From Hydrococcus sp. Prado102 (GTDB taxonomy: Bacteria > Cyanobacteriota > Cyanobacteriia > Cyanobacteriales > Microcystaceae): DNA of 32,435 bases. The notes under the pieces were generated by a model. That model ran no database searches. It was given only the letters and a program-made list of their open reading frames with translations, and had not been told where the DNA came from. Below, piece after piece: positions 7,862 to 14,870 of this stretch (the stretch's first letter is position 1; each line of letters opens with the position of its first letter). A program made the translations under genes and the position numbers. Where the stretch lies: assembly GCA_025454425.1 (NCBI GenBank), contig JALOOL010000020.1, positions 1-32,435 on the forward strand, written 5' to 3'.

Positions 7862-8555
7862 GAACGTTCGGGTTAAGACAATATCCCACACCATGTAGGG
7901 TTTCAATAAGATTCCCATAGCCAAATGATTCTAGCTTGCGTCGCAGCAGGCGTACTTGCGCGGCTACAACATTACTAAACGAATCTGCCCCCATCTCCCA
8001 AAGTTGGTTGCGAATTTGGTCGCTAGTGACAATTTGATTTGGATGCGTCATCAAGTATTCCAGTAGCTGAAACTCTTTTTTGGTCAGCGAAACAACCTGC
8101 TTATCGCCCCCTTGAGTCAGAGAATAAACCGTTCGGGTTCCGTAATCCAAGCTTAAACTACCCGCCTGTAGTTGTTGCGGTTGCATCTGAGGCGTTCGGC
8201 GCTGCAAGGCTCGCAAGCGAGCTAACAATTCTGCCATACCGAATGGTTTGACCAAATAATCGTCCGCTCCCGCATCGAGTCCCGCTACCCTATCTTCCAT
8301 CCTATCTCTAGCAGTTAACATTAATACTGGTAGCGGATTGTTCCTCGTACGTAACCTTTGCAGCAGTTCCAATCCCGATAACCCCGGCACTAACCAGTCG
8401 AAGATAGCTAGCGTATATTGCGTCCATTGGTTTTCTAGATAGCCCCAGGCTTCGGTTCCGTCAGTTACCCAATCAACGATATATTTTTCTTGAGATAGGG
8501 TTCGCCGAATGGCAGTTCCCAGGTCGGGTTCGTCTTCTAATAGCAGCACTCTCAT
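7839..8555 (-). CDS. rppA: RppA-like OmpR/PhoB-family response regulator
   Basis: A 238-residue response regulator. The receiver domain has the acidic pocket (LLLEDEP, residues 4-10), the phosphorylation site Asp53 in IFDWLVPG, Thr81 and Lys103 (LVKPF). A linker leads to a winged-helix DNA-binding domain (TKKEFQLLEYLMTHPNQIV...VRLLRRKL...TLHGVGYCL), typical of regulators that bind tandem direct repeats. It is co-transcribed with the kinase, whose start codon lies inside its 3' end. A copy of the TTTCAT-N5-TTTCAT repeat sits 68 bases upstream of its ATG, which suggests autoregulation and makes this protein the best candidate to bind all ten copies in the window. The name follows resemblance to cyanobacterial RppA/NrsR proteins. 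Confidence 0.9.
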   Translation of the reverse strand: MRVLLLEDEPDLGTAIRRTLSQEKYIVDWVTDGTEAWGYLENQWTQYTLAIFDWLVPGLSGLELLQRLRTRNNPLPVLMLTARDRMEDRVAGLDAGADDYLVKPFGMAELLARLRALQRRTPQMQPQQLQAGSLSLDYGTRTVYSLTQGGDKQVVSLTKKEFQLLEYLMTHPNQIVTSDQIRNQLWEMGADSFSNVVAAQVRLLRRKLESFGYGNLIETLHGVGYCLNPNVHASKQAL

Positions 8556-8622
8556 AAAACTAATCTATCAATTAATCGCACGCGAGCTTTATTCGCTCCT
8601 ATTGCTAGATTGACATAGATTT

Positions 8623-8640
8623 ATGAAATCAGGATGAAAT
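8623..8640 (-). promoter_or_regulatory. direct-repeat box 1, upstream of rppA
   Basis: Minus strand ATTTCATCCTGATTTCAT: two TTTCAT copies with 11-base periodicity, 68 bases before the rppA start. CAATAG lies 18 bases after the second copy as a weak -10. It implies autoregulation. Confidence 0.8.
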
Positions 8641-8682
8641 GCAAGATTTCGGTTCTATATAAGATTTTGTCCCGTTCTAGAA

Positions 8683-9330
8683 TTACTTAATATAAAAATT
8701 AAAAGTGAGCCTACGACGAGAAGCGGTTAAATATTGCGAGGTTAATAAGGGAGGAAAAATATAAGTTTTGAATTGGGTTAAGCTTTGACAGCTTTCAAGA
8801 GGAAAAGGTGTTCTTTGAGGAATATCATTCCATCCTAAAATCAAGATACCTTCAGGACGCAGACATTGAGAACATTGATGAAAAGCTCGTTCAACTTCTT
8901 CTTTTTCATTAAGTCCCCAGCCAAACACTCCCGTGCAAATGATGAGATCGAAGTAATTGAGAGGAGAATAGTTTTGAAGATTACTTAAACTATCAATAAT
9001 ATGTTGTTTAGCTCCATATTTTGCTTTTTTGAAGTTTTTATCAATCGTCCAATAATCTCTAGCAAAGAAGTATTCTTTCGAGTAATATCTTGTAAACCAA
9101 GCACATCCCACAAACAAGATTTTATTGAAATCAGGGCGAGCGACAAAATAAGGAATAATGCTTAATTCAAGAACATAACGGCTCTCACTAAATAAAGGTA
9201 AATTGCCGCGACTCAAAAGCGCGATCGCCCAAGTTGCTATTTTAATTTTTCTTTCCCAAAAAGAAGCTTGGATAGAGAAAATTTTTCGTTCCATTGATTC
9301 AAATATTAAATAGCAGTAAGAAGTTTGCAT
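8683..9330 (-). CDS. class I SAM-dependent methyltransferase-like protein
   Basis: A 215-residue protein with the order of a Rossmann methyltransferase: a degenerate motif I (KILFVGCAWFTRYY), the acidic end of strand 2 (YWTIDKN), then FDLIICTGVFGWGLNEKEEVERAFHQCSQCLRPEGILILGWND, the usual motifs IV-V with the LRPEG turn. Motif I lacks the normal GxGxG, so cofactor binding may be altered. The substrate is unknown. The start is uncertain: ATG 9330 gives a rather hydrophobic leader and ATG 9294 is an alternative, neither with a good ribosome-binding site. No direct-repeat box lies immediately upstream, so it may be read from the small-exported-protein operon before it. It is one of three methyltransferase genes in this metal-resistance region. 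Confidence 0.75.
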   Translation of the reverse strand: MQTSYCYLIFESMERKIFSIQASFWERKIKIATWAIALLSRGNLPLFSESRYVLELSIIPYFVARPDFNKILFVGCAWFTRYYSKEYFFARDYWTIDKNFKKAKYGAKQHIIDSLSNLQNYSPLNYFDLIICTGVFGWGLNEKEEVERAFHQCSQCLRPEGILILGWNDIPQRTPFPLESCQSLTQFKTYIFPPLLTSQYLTASRRRLTFNFYIK

Positions 9331-9431
9331 ACACTGATTGAAAAGGTATATGCAAGCTTTATTTACCCCTACAGATACTTCGACAGACTTTTGTAAAAGC
9401 GGGATAAAATATTAACTCGTTGAAGAATAAC

Positions 9432-9788
9432 TTAGCTGCGGCATTTGGAATTCGGATTATTCAAACATACCCAATTTATACCTCTGTAACCTCCACCAGT
9501 AGTAGGGGTTTTTCTGTATCCCGTGTAGGTTTTATGCTGACAACATTTCTTCTTTTCTGCTCGATTACGATCTGATAATTCTCCAAGGTTTGCAGTAGAG
9601 TCGGCAGAGCGAGCGCGATTACTGTAAGTTGGATTTAAGTCATTTGCATTGGAAATGTTTGATGCAAAAGCTGGAAAAGTTAAAAAAACGCTAGCACTGG
9701 CAATTCCTACAAAATTAAGAAGCTTTTTAATTGAATTTTTTATTTGTGCGTTTATTTTTATCTCCTTGGTATCGCAATGCAGTCGCAT
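9432..9788 (-). CDS. small exported protein with Cys pair, start codon unclear
   Basis: An unrecognised protein of up to 118 residues. A signal peptide is clear (KNSIKKLLNFVGIASASVFLTFPAFA), so the product is exported. The mature part is polar, ending in KKKCCQHKTYTG...GGGYRGINWVCLNNPNSKC; the four Cys could form disulphides or bind metal. The first ATG (9788) leaves an unusually long tail before the signal peptide. The only good Shine-Dalgarno, AAGGAG, lies within that tail and points to an ATA codon at 9755, so the natural start may be ATA, or a mutated ATG. It follows a DUF2808 gene by about 100 bases with a hairpin in between, and could share that gene's box-controlled promoter. Confidence 0.6.
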   Translation of the reverse strand: MRLHCDTKEIKINAQIKNSIKKLLNFVGIASASVFLTFPAFASNISNANDLNPTYSNRARSADSTANLGELSDRNRAEKKKCCQHKTYTGYRKTPTTGGGYRGINWVCLNNPNSKCRS

Positions 9789-9840
9789 CAATCGACTTTT
9801 TCATTGCGCTATTTCTCAAACAGCAAATCATTGAAAATTC

Positions 9841-9884
9841 TGGTCTAGCGTCGGTGCAAACAAAGATTATCGAAGTCTAGACCA
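9841..9884 (-). terminator. hairpin after the first DUF2808 gene, possible weak terminator
   Basis: TGGTCTAG (9841-9848) and CTAGACCA (9877-9884) are perfect complements with a 28-base loop just after the stop at 9895. On the minus strand GAATTTTC follows, so it may attenuate read-through into the next gene. Confidence 0.35.
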
Positions 9885-9894
9885 TCAAACTTTT

Positions 9895-10368
9895 TCAAAG
9901 ATCGTAAGTTTGAACTCTTCTGGTTCCGAGTGGTATTTCCCGGTCGATCCCGACCATTGTGCCGTAGATTCTGTAATTCCAAGTATTGGCATAACCTGGG
10001 GTTTTAACACCGTTGAGATCGATTAATAGTTTTGTTTGGGCAGGTACGGGTTGAGAAAAAGCTATTGTAGCTTTTCTGTCATTCATAGAAACTTTGGCAT
10101 TAATTTTTTCACCATCTTGATTTTTTACTTCAATCTCATCGCGAACGCTAATATTTTCTGGTAGTTCTATTGAAAGTGATGAAAGACCAGATTTTGGCAC
10201 ATCAATTTCAAAATGATGGACGGCATCTCGAACAAAAGAGCTACTAGGATGTGCGCCACTGTGAATATTAGAAGCAATAAGATTGCTGGAAATTTCACTT
10301 GCATTAGTAGCAAAACTTAAGGATATAATCGGCAAAGCAAATGCAGCAGTCAAGATTAATTTTTTCAT
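9895..10368 (-). CDS. DUF2808-family exported protein (copy 1)
   Basis: A 157-residue exported protein, started at ATG 10368 because AAGGA lies six bases upstream and the signal peptide (MKKLILTAAFALPIISLSFA) begins there. The mature domain shows the pattern of the cyanobacterial DUF2808 family: HHFEIDVPKSGLSSLSIELPENISVRDEIEV, then TIAFSQPVPAQTKLLIDLNGV and a closing WNYRIYGTMVG, consistent with an all-beta periplasmic fold. The biochemical function of this family is not established. It is a paralogue of the next gene upstream (10468-10950), and each has its own direct-repeat box, here at 10428-10445. That links the pair to the two-component system and suggests an envelope role under metal stress. 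There is no obvious Cys, Met or His metal site beyond two His. Confidence 0.8.
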   Translation of the reverse strand: MKKLILTAAFALPIISLSFATNASEISSNLIASNIHSGAHPSSSFVRDAVHHFEIDVPKSGLSSLSIELPENISVRDEIEVKNQDGEKINAKVSMNDRKATIAFSQPVPAQTKLLIDLNGVKTPGYANTWNYRIYGTMVGIDREIPLGTRRVQTYDL

Positions 10369-10427
10369 GATTTGTCCTTGCAAAATTAAATGAATACTTC
10401 AGTTATTTACTAGCTTAAAAAAGCTAA

Positions 10428-10445
10428 ATGAAATTCAGATGAAAT
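10428..10445 (-). promoter_or_regulatory. direct-repeat box 2, upstream of DUF2808 copy 1
   Basis: Minus strand ATTTCATCTGAATTTCAT, 60 bases before the chosen start. TAAATA follows 18 bases after the second TTTCAT, a good -10. A small hairpin (TAGCTT/AAGCTA, 10411-10426) sits in the spacer. Confidence 0.85.
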
Positions 10446-10467
10446 TTTTGACTAAGTAACAACTTTT

Positions 10468-10950
10468 TTAGGGTCGATGTCCACGGATTTGTGCAACGCC
10501 AAGATTGAGTTCTGGCTCAAAATCAACGAGTTTGGCGTAAACTCGATATGACCAAATACCAGAAGTTCTTAAAAGAATGACTCGGTTCATATCAATTTCA
10601 AGCGTAGTATCAGGTTCCACTGGTTGGGGAAAATTAATTGTTACTGTGTTTTCATTAACAGAAGTATTAGTCTTTAATTCCTTTCCCGATCTTTCATGAA
10701 CTGTAATATCATTTCTTACAGTTAATCCTGGAGGTACGCTAACTTTTAATTGTGAGATTGCTTTGCTCCCTTCAGGAATTTGTACTCTAAAAGTATGTCT
10801 AACCACTCGCGTGTTACTGCGAGGATATTGTACCGAACCATCAAGCGAAGGAACAGTAGCAAGCTGTGTTGTCTGGTTTCCATAAGCGGGGAAATTTAAG
10901 GCGGTAACTGCTAAGGAAACAGCAGCTATAGAAATTAGTGTTCTCAGCAT
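10468..10950 (-). CDS. DUF2808-family exported protein (copy 2)
   Basis: A 160-residue exported protein with signal peptide MLRTLISIAAVSLAVTALNFPAYG and a DUF2808-type mature domain: VVRHTFRVQIPEGSKAISQLKVSVPPGLTVRNDITV, then VTINFPQPVEPDTTLEIDMNRV and WSYRVYAKLVDFEPELNLG. It aligns along its length with the following gene (VRHTF/VHHFE, QPV/QPV, WSYRVYAK/WNYRIYGT), so the two are tandem duplicates that have diverged. GAGAGAG precedes the ATG. Its own direct-repeat box lies at 11035-11052. The family is widespread in cyanobacteria and its function is not established; control by a metal-type two-component system would be a lead. Confidence 0.8.
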   Translation of the reverse strand: MLRTLISIAAVSLAVTALNFPAYGNQTTQLATVPSLDGSVQYPRSNTRVVRHTFRVQIPEGSKAISQLKVSVPPGLTVRNDITVHERSGKELKTNTSVNENTVTINFPQPVEPDTTLEIDMNRVILLRTSGIWSYRVYAKLVDFEPELNLGVAQIRGHRP

Positions 10951-11034
10951 ATTTGCTCTCTCAAAGATTAAACAGAGATATTGGCAGAATCATTTTTTTA
11001 ATAATTCTTTTAATAACTATGTTTTCAGTTTGAG

Positions 11035-11052
11035 ATGAAATCAGGATGAAAT
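11035..11052 (-). promoter_or_regulatory. direct-repeat box 3, upstream of DUF2808 copy 2
   Basis: Minus strand ATTTCATCCTGATTTCAT, identical to box 1, 85 bases before the start. TTATTA lies 18 bases after the second TTTCAT. Confidence 0.85.
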
Positions 11053-11204
11053 TTTTACTTTTTAAGGTAAATTTATGTTGCTAATTTTTAGACCAAACAA
11101 CTTACTTAATGTCTTTCTATACAAAAAATTTTACCAAGGATTATTTAGGCAAAAAAACTAAATAAATCGATTGTATTTAAAATTTTATTTTAATTTTATC
11201 TATT

Positions 11205-11432
11205 TTATTCGTTGTCTATTGCTCGCGTCTCGAAGACATCTTTTTGTTTATAAATTAAGATAAGCAATAGAAGAAAAAGCTGGACAAACCAGGGAGCAAT
11301 CAATAAATTTAATAACAAACCGATGATGGCAATGATAAAAGCCATCATTCGAGAAACTTCTTCAGAAATATTTAGAGACAGGTAGGTTCCTGCTAGAGCG
11401 ATCGCCAGTGAAACTATAGAGATTAAAGACAT
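11205..11432 (-). CDS. small two-helix membrane protein
   Basis: A 75-residue protein. I choose ATG 11432 since AAGGAG lies six bases upstream; a GTG directly before it would be too close. Two or three hydrophobic segments are visible: SLISIVSLAIALAGTYLSL (residues 2-20), MAFIIAIIGLLLNLLIA (about 30-46) and WFVQLFLLLLILIY (about 48-61), then a short charged tail. There are no Cys or His. It is unrecognised; its size is reminiscent of small stress-induced membrane proteins, which is a description and not an assignment. It has its own direct-repeat box at 11564 and a GC-rich hairpin in its presumed 5' leader, so it appears individually regulated as part of the two-component regulon. Confidence 0.75.
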   Translation of the reverse strand: MSLISIVSLAIALAGTYLSLNISEEVSRMMAFIIAIIGLLLNLLIAPWFVQLFLLLLILIYKQKDVFETRAIDNE

Positions 11433-11468
11433 CACGCTCTCCTTTAATTTGAGAGATTGAATAAAACC

Positions 11469-11502
11469 CCCTCTACCCCTCCTTATAAGAAAAAGTAGAG
11501 GG
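11469..11502 (-). promoter_or_regulatory. leader hairpin, possible attenuator of the two-helix membrane protein gene
   Basis: CCCTCTAC (11469-11476) pairs with GTAGAGGG (11495-11502); on the minus strand the stem is followed by GGTTTTATT. It lies between the box-linked promoter and the start codon, so it could attenuate transcription or structure the leader. Confidence 0.4.
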
Positions 11503-11563
11503 AGGATTTAGTGTGAGAAGAAAATGAATATTTCCTTCATTAATATTATGTTGACGGGTAATT

Positions 11564-11581
11564 ATGAAATTAGGATGAAAT
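11564..11581 (-). promoter_or_regulatory. direct-repeat box 4, upstream of the two-helix membrane protein gene
   Basis: Minus strand ATTTCATCCTAATTTCAT, 132 bases before the start. TATTAA lies 18 bases after the second TTTCAT, a good -10, predicting a leader of about 100 bases. Confidence 0.85.
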
Positions 11582-11687
11582 ATCTGCGAACTAAGAGATA
11601 TTTATTAATTTTCGCCTGACGACAATACAATAACGTTTAAGGGCGGTTGTCAATCGCGTGCTAAACGCTCTCAGAAACTTCAACTAA

Positions 11688-13349
11688 TTAAAACGTAAAT
11701 GTCGTTCTGAGAACCCCTATGAAGGCATCTTCATCATTCTGCTGGTCGGGGGCACTCAAATAAATTATCCCAGGCGTAATCGAAATATTGTCGTTGAGTG
11801 GATAGCGGTAGAACGCCTCTAAGTGCAAGGGAATATTATTAGAAGCATTTATAAAACCCAGTTCGCTAGGGTTCCCTAAATAGGGTTCGACACCAACAAC
11901 TACGCCGCCTAAACTGCCTTCTTTAAGTAAATCGGGGAACGCTAAGGTCAGTGCGTAGTTCCAAATTTCACCTTCGTTGAAATTAGTATTGCGAACATCG
12001 GCAATTGTATATCCTCCCCAAGCACTAATGATAAATTTAGGATTGATTCGATAAGAGGCTTGAACGCCAAAAGAGTTTGTTTGAACGCCAGCATCTGTTC
12101 CGCCTGGGAAGTTAGCAAAACTCGTACCGACAAGACCTGGAATATCATCGCCAAACGTTGCATAGCCAAAGTTAAAAATGGGCGTACCAGGAGTGTTGTA
12201 GTTATTGATATAAGTAAGCGCGAAGGTTAGATCTTTCGTAGGAGTAAGAGTTACTTGTCCCAAAGCTGCGTAACTTCCGTTGAAGAATCCAGCCCCTTCA
12301 CTAGGATTGGGTGCATCGGCAAAAGTAGCGAGATAGCTACCACTGAGTTGCGCGATATCTCCAAACTTGAAGTTGAAGCCCGCACCTGTACCGCCCCCTA
12401 TTAGGTAAATAGCATTGTGAGAGCCAAACAAAGATAAAGCACCCGAACCGCCACTGCTACCATCATTGATAGGCTCGTTACCCGTCGTCGGTAAATAATC
12501 GGTATTCGCTCCATAAGTAGCAGTCACGAAGAAGTTAGCCCAATCGCTTACTGGGAAGTAGTACGATAAGAAATCTAAAATGACATCATTGTCAGAATAG
12601 TTTTGAAAAGTCAGCGTGCCTTCAGAAGATCGGACATCAGGATTTGCGCCTGGATTTGTGGGAAGAGCAAAAGGAGGCGAATTTCCTGCCGCTAGTCCGG
12701 TAGTCAAAACATCTTCTCCTGTAAAGCTGGTTTCTAGATACAGACGCACCCGATTTTGAAAAACAATTTGGTTATCCGTTCCGCCATTATTGGTAGCCCC
12801 AGCAACGCCAAAAATGACTTCGCCACTAAGTTTAGTAGTAGTCGAGAACTGATGGTCTTCGAGGAAAGAAACTCGTCCTTCGAGGTTATCGACTCGTCCT
12901 CCCAGTGTTGCTAACTCTGCTTCAAATTCTTGTGATAGACGTTTAAGGGTATCAATGTCTTCTTTGAGAACGGCAACATTTTCCCCAATTAAACGCTCCA
13001 TCGTATTTATACAGGCATTTAAACCCGCAGCAAACTCCCAACGAGTCAGTGCGCGATTCCCTTTATAGGTACGGTCGGAATAACCAACGATACAGCCGTA
13101 GCGTTCTACTAAACTCCGCAGTGCCTCATAAGCCCACTCAGTTGGAGCCACATCCCGTAGTTCATTGACGTTAGTGACTTGCCCCATCGGATCGTTTTGA
13201 CTGAAATCAAAAATTTCAGTAGGAGAATTTTCTGTCTGTTGAGAAGTTTTTTTAATCTCATCAGTTGGTGCAGCAATGGCATTATTAGTTATCAATAAAG
13301 AAAATCCTAGAACGGCTGGAATTCCAGCTTTTAGTATTAACTTTGACAC
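11688..13349 (-). CDS. SLH-OprB cyanobacterial outer-membrane porin
   Basis: A 553-residue outer-membrane protein starting with GTG (AGGA six bases upstream). A signal peptide ends at NAIAA. An SLH-type domain follows at about residues 65-115 (DVAPTEWAYEALRSLVERYGCIVGYSDRTY...LTRWEFAAGLNACI), then a short coiled coil (VAVLKEDIDTLKRLSQEFEAELATL) and a long beta-barrel with many Gly/Asn/aromatic strands ending in TTFTF, the usual C-terminal Phe. This is the standard architecture of cyanobacterial porins, of which some members are implicated in uptake of inorganic ions such as iron. A direct-repeat box lies 76 bases upstream, so this porin is probably adjusted with the metal-response genes. Two Cys in the SLH region are typical of the family. 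Confidence 0.92.
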   Translation of the reverse strand: MSKLILKAGIPAVLGFSLLITNNAIAAPTDEIKKTSQQTENSPTEIFDFSQNDPMGQVTNVNELRDVAPTEWAYEALRSLVERYGCIVGYSDRTYKGNRALTRWEFAAGLNACINTMERLIGENVAVLKEDIDTLKRLSQEFEAELATLGGRVDNLEGRVSFLEDHQFSTTTKLSGEVIFGVAGATNNGGTDNQIVFQNRVRLYLETSFTGEDVLTTGLAAGNSPPFALPTNPGANPDVRSSEGTLTFQNYSDNDVILDFLSYYFPVSDWANFFVTATYGANTDYLPTTGNEPINDGSSGGSGALSLFGSHNAIYLIGGGTGAGFNFKFGDIAQLSGSYLATFADAPNPSEGAGFFNGSYAALGQVTLTPTKDLTFALTYINNYNTPGTPIFNFGYATFGDDIPGLVGTSFANFPGGTDAGVQTNSFGVQASYRINPKFIISAWGGYTIADVRNTNFNEGEIWNYALTLAFPDLLKEGSLGGVVVGVEPYLGNPSELGFINASNNIPLHLEAFYRYPLNDNISITPGIIYLSAPDQQNDEDAFIGVLRTTFTF

Positions 13350-13424
13350 GATTTTTCCTCACACTAATACTTATTAAGTTTTTTCTCATTGATTTGAGAT
13401 AATTATTAAAGGTATGAGGTGAAG

Positions 13425-13442
13425 ATGAAATCAAGATGAAAT
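13425..13442 (-). promoter_or_regulatory. direct-repeat box 5, upstream of the porin
   Basis: Minus strand ATTTCATCTTGATTTCAT, 76 bases before the GTG start. TTTAATAATTAT begins about 14 bases after the second TTTCAT and supplies -10-like hexamers at the expected distance. Confidence 0.85.
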
Positions 13443-13548
13443 TTTAGAGGCTGTTTGGAAAAAAATATAAATTCTTGACGGTATTTCCACCAAGAAATCA
13501 TCAAAGCTTAATATCTATTTAAGTCTAATTATGTTCTATAAAAGGATT

Positions 13549-13573
13549 AGAACGCGATCGCCTTTCGCGTTCT
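13549..13573 (-). terminator. hairpin after the frameshifted exported-protein gene
   Basis: AGAACGCGA (13549-13557) and TCGCGTTCT (13565-13573) form a perfect 9-bp stem around a HIP1 site. On the minus strand AATCCTTTTAT follows. It is placed to end the transcript of the gene stopping at 13612. Confidence 0.55.
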
Positions 13574-13611
13574 CTGTCAAAAAAGTAGTTATTTCTAAAA
13601 TTCAGTTAATT

Positions 13612-14164
13612 TCAGATAACATTAACCCAGAAATCAGCGACAACAATTTTGCCATTGCGATTAAATTGTCCCCAAAGCTTATATTTCCCTGGTTGAGGAA
13701 AGCTTGTCATAAATTGAACTTTTTCCTTTGAAGGATCTTTCATAGCGTGAGCATGAATGTAATCTGCTTCTGTGAGTGGGGATGATTGTTTAAGAATAAC
13801 TAAATGACCTTTCTCTCCTAAATAAAGCTGTAAATCTGTAATCGGTCGCTCGTTAGCTGCTTGTTTTAGATCGAAGGTCAACATAACTTCTTGACCTACT
13901 TTTAATTTGGGTTGAGAAAGGGTCAAATTTACCGTAGTATCGCCTACTGTTTTAGTATTATTCAAATCAATTTTAGGAGCAGATTGACTATTTCCTGGCA
14001 CTTGAGTTTTTAGGATTGAAACTTCTTCTTTTTGTCCTGATGGTTTACCCAAAAACGTATTTTGAATTAAAACGCTTTAAAAAATCTTAAGATTTAAAAC
14101 AATAAAAGATTTATGAGGTTGAGAGCGCAACTGTAATAAATGTACTGCTAGTTATTTTTTTCAT
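13612..14164 (-). pseudogene. frameshifted exported YtkA/FixH-like protein
   Basis: The mature domain is open in one frame from 14076 to 13612: VNLTLSQPKLKVGQEVMLTFDLKQ... then HAHAMKDPSKEKVQFMTSFPQPGKYKLWGQFNRNGKIVVADFWV. This looks like an Ig-like, YtkA/FixH-type periplasmic domain, with a His pair (HAHAM). In that frame there is only a TTG (14052) and no signal peptide. Upstream in another frame lies ATG 14164 (MKKITSSTFITVALSTS, AAAGGA upstream), a signal-peptide-like start that runs into a stop at about 14111. The two parts differ by one frame with an AT-rich gap, so the gene is probably disrupted by a frameshift plus a small loss, unless the assembly is wrong. A direct-repeat box at 14216 is correctly placed for the ATG. 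It follows the lipoprotein gene downstream of the RND pump. Confidence 0.6.
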
Positions 14165-14215
14165 ATCAGCTTACAATCCTTTTAAAGAGCTTTATTTCTA
14201 GTCTATTAACTACCG

Positions 14216-14233
14216 ATGAAATTGAAATGAATT
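14216..14233 (-). promoter_or_regulatory. direct-repeat box 6 (imperfect), upstream of the frameshifted gene
   Basis: Minus strand AATTCATTTCAATTTCAT: the second half is perfect and the first has one change. AAATAA lies 18 bases beyond, and the predicted transcript start falls about 20 bases before ATG 14164. Confidence 0.7.
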
Positions 14234-14289
14234 TTTTTTCGCTTTTGATGAAAAAAATAGCGATCGCGGTTAAAGTTTTTTGACTCAAC

Positions 14290-14778
14290 CTATTGATTAA
14301 AAGAAAAACGACCGTCTACTTTTTCTCCGTTGAGATCTGCCGTCATTTTCACTTGATATTGACCTGTTGCTTTTTCAGGAAGTAATGCAGTGTAATGCTT
14401 TCCATCAGCATCATATTTGAGGTCTAGTTGTTTTTGAGAGCCATCCGGTAACTGAACTTGAGCCGTCACTTTAGCATTAGGAATAGCTTCATGGTTATCA
14501 CCTTTTTGTAAATACAAATCTAAATGAGTTCCGCTATCTTCTTTTTCTGGTACTAACTCTAAATGATATGCGCCGACTTCAACAACTTGACCGCCTTGTG
14601 AAGCTTCAGGGTGGTCTGTTTTCGTCTCTGATTTTTCCGTTGTTTCTGAAGGAGAATTAGCAGGAGAAGCAGCCGGACTACTGCTAGGATTGCTTGCTTG
14701 GTTATTATTACTACAAGCACCTAAAATTAATAATCCAACACTGCCCAGAATAATTAAAGATAATTTAAACGATCTCAT
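14290..14778 (-). CDS. lipoprotein with YtkA/FixH-like domain, downstream of the RND pump
   Basis: A 162-residue lipoprotein with signal peptide and lipobox LILGACSNNN (Cys at about residue 22). A low-complexity Ser/Pro/Ala linker follows, then a beta-rich domain (VEVGAYHLELVPEKEDSGTHLDLYLQK...VTAQVQLPDGSQKQLDLKYDADGKHYTALLPEKATGQYQVKMTADLNGEKVDGRFSFNQ) resembling YtkA/FixH-type Ig-like domains found beside copper genes. AAAGGAG lies eight bases before the ATG. It starts 92 bases after the RND pump gene ends and has no box of its own, so it is probably co-transcribed with the pump. It might be an accessory metal-binding or adaptor protein, since no membrane-fusion protein is present, but it is too short to be a standard one. 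Metal ligands are limited to a few His. Confidence 0.75.
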   Translation of the reverse strand: MRSFKLSLIILGSVGLLILGACSNNNQASNPSSSPAASPANSPSETTEKSETKTDHPEASQGGQVVEVGAYHLELVPEKEDSGTHLDLYLQKGDNHEAIPNAKVTAQVQLPDGSQKQLDLKYDADGKHYTALLPEKATGQYQVKMTADLNGEKVDGRFSFNQ

Positions 14779-14870
14779 TGGTTTGACTCCTTTTGTAATT
14801 TACTGCTTATTGTTGAGTGATAAGTGAGCGATTCTTCTCCATCCCACCCATCCATTCCCAATCTCTAATC

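Noticed and set aside
13531-13731. 66-codon plus-strand frame near 13.5 kb
   Set aside because: It spans a terminator hairpin and the antisense of the YtkA/FixH-like domain; no promoter or conserved character.
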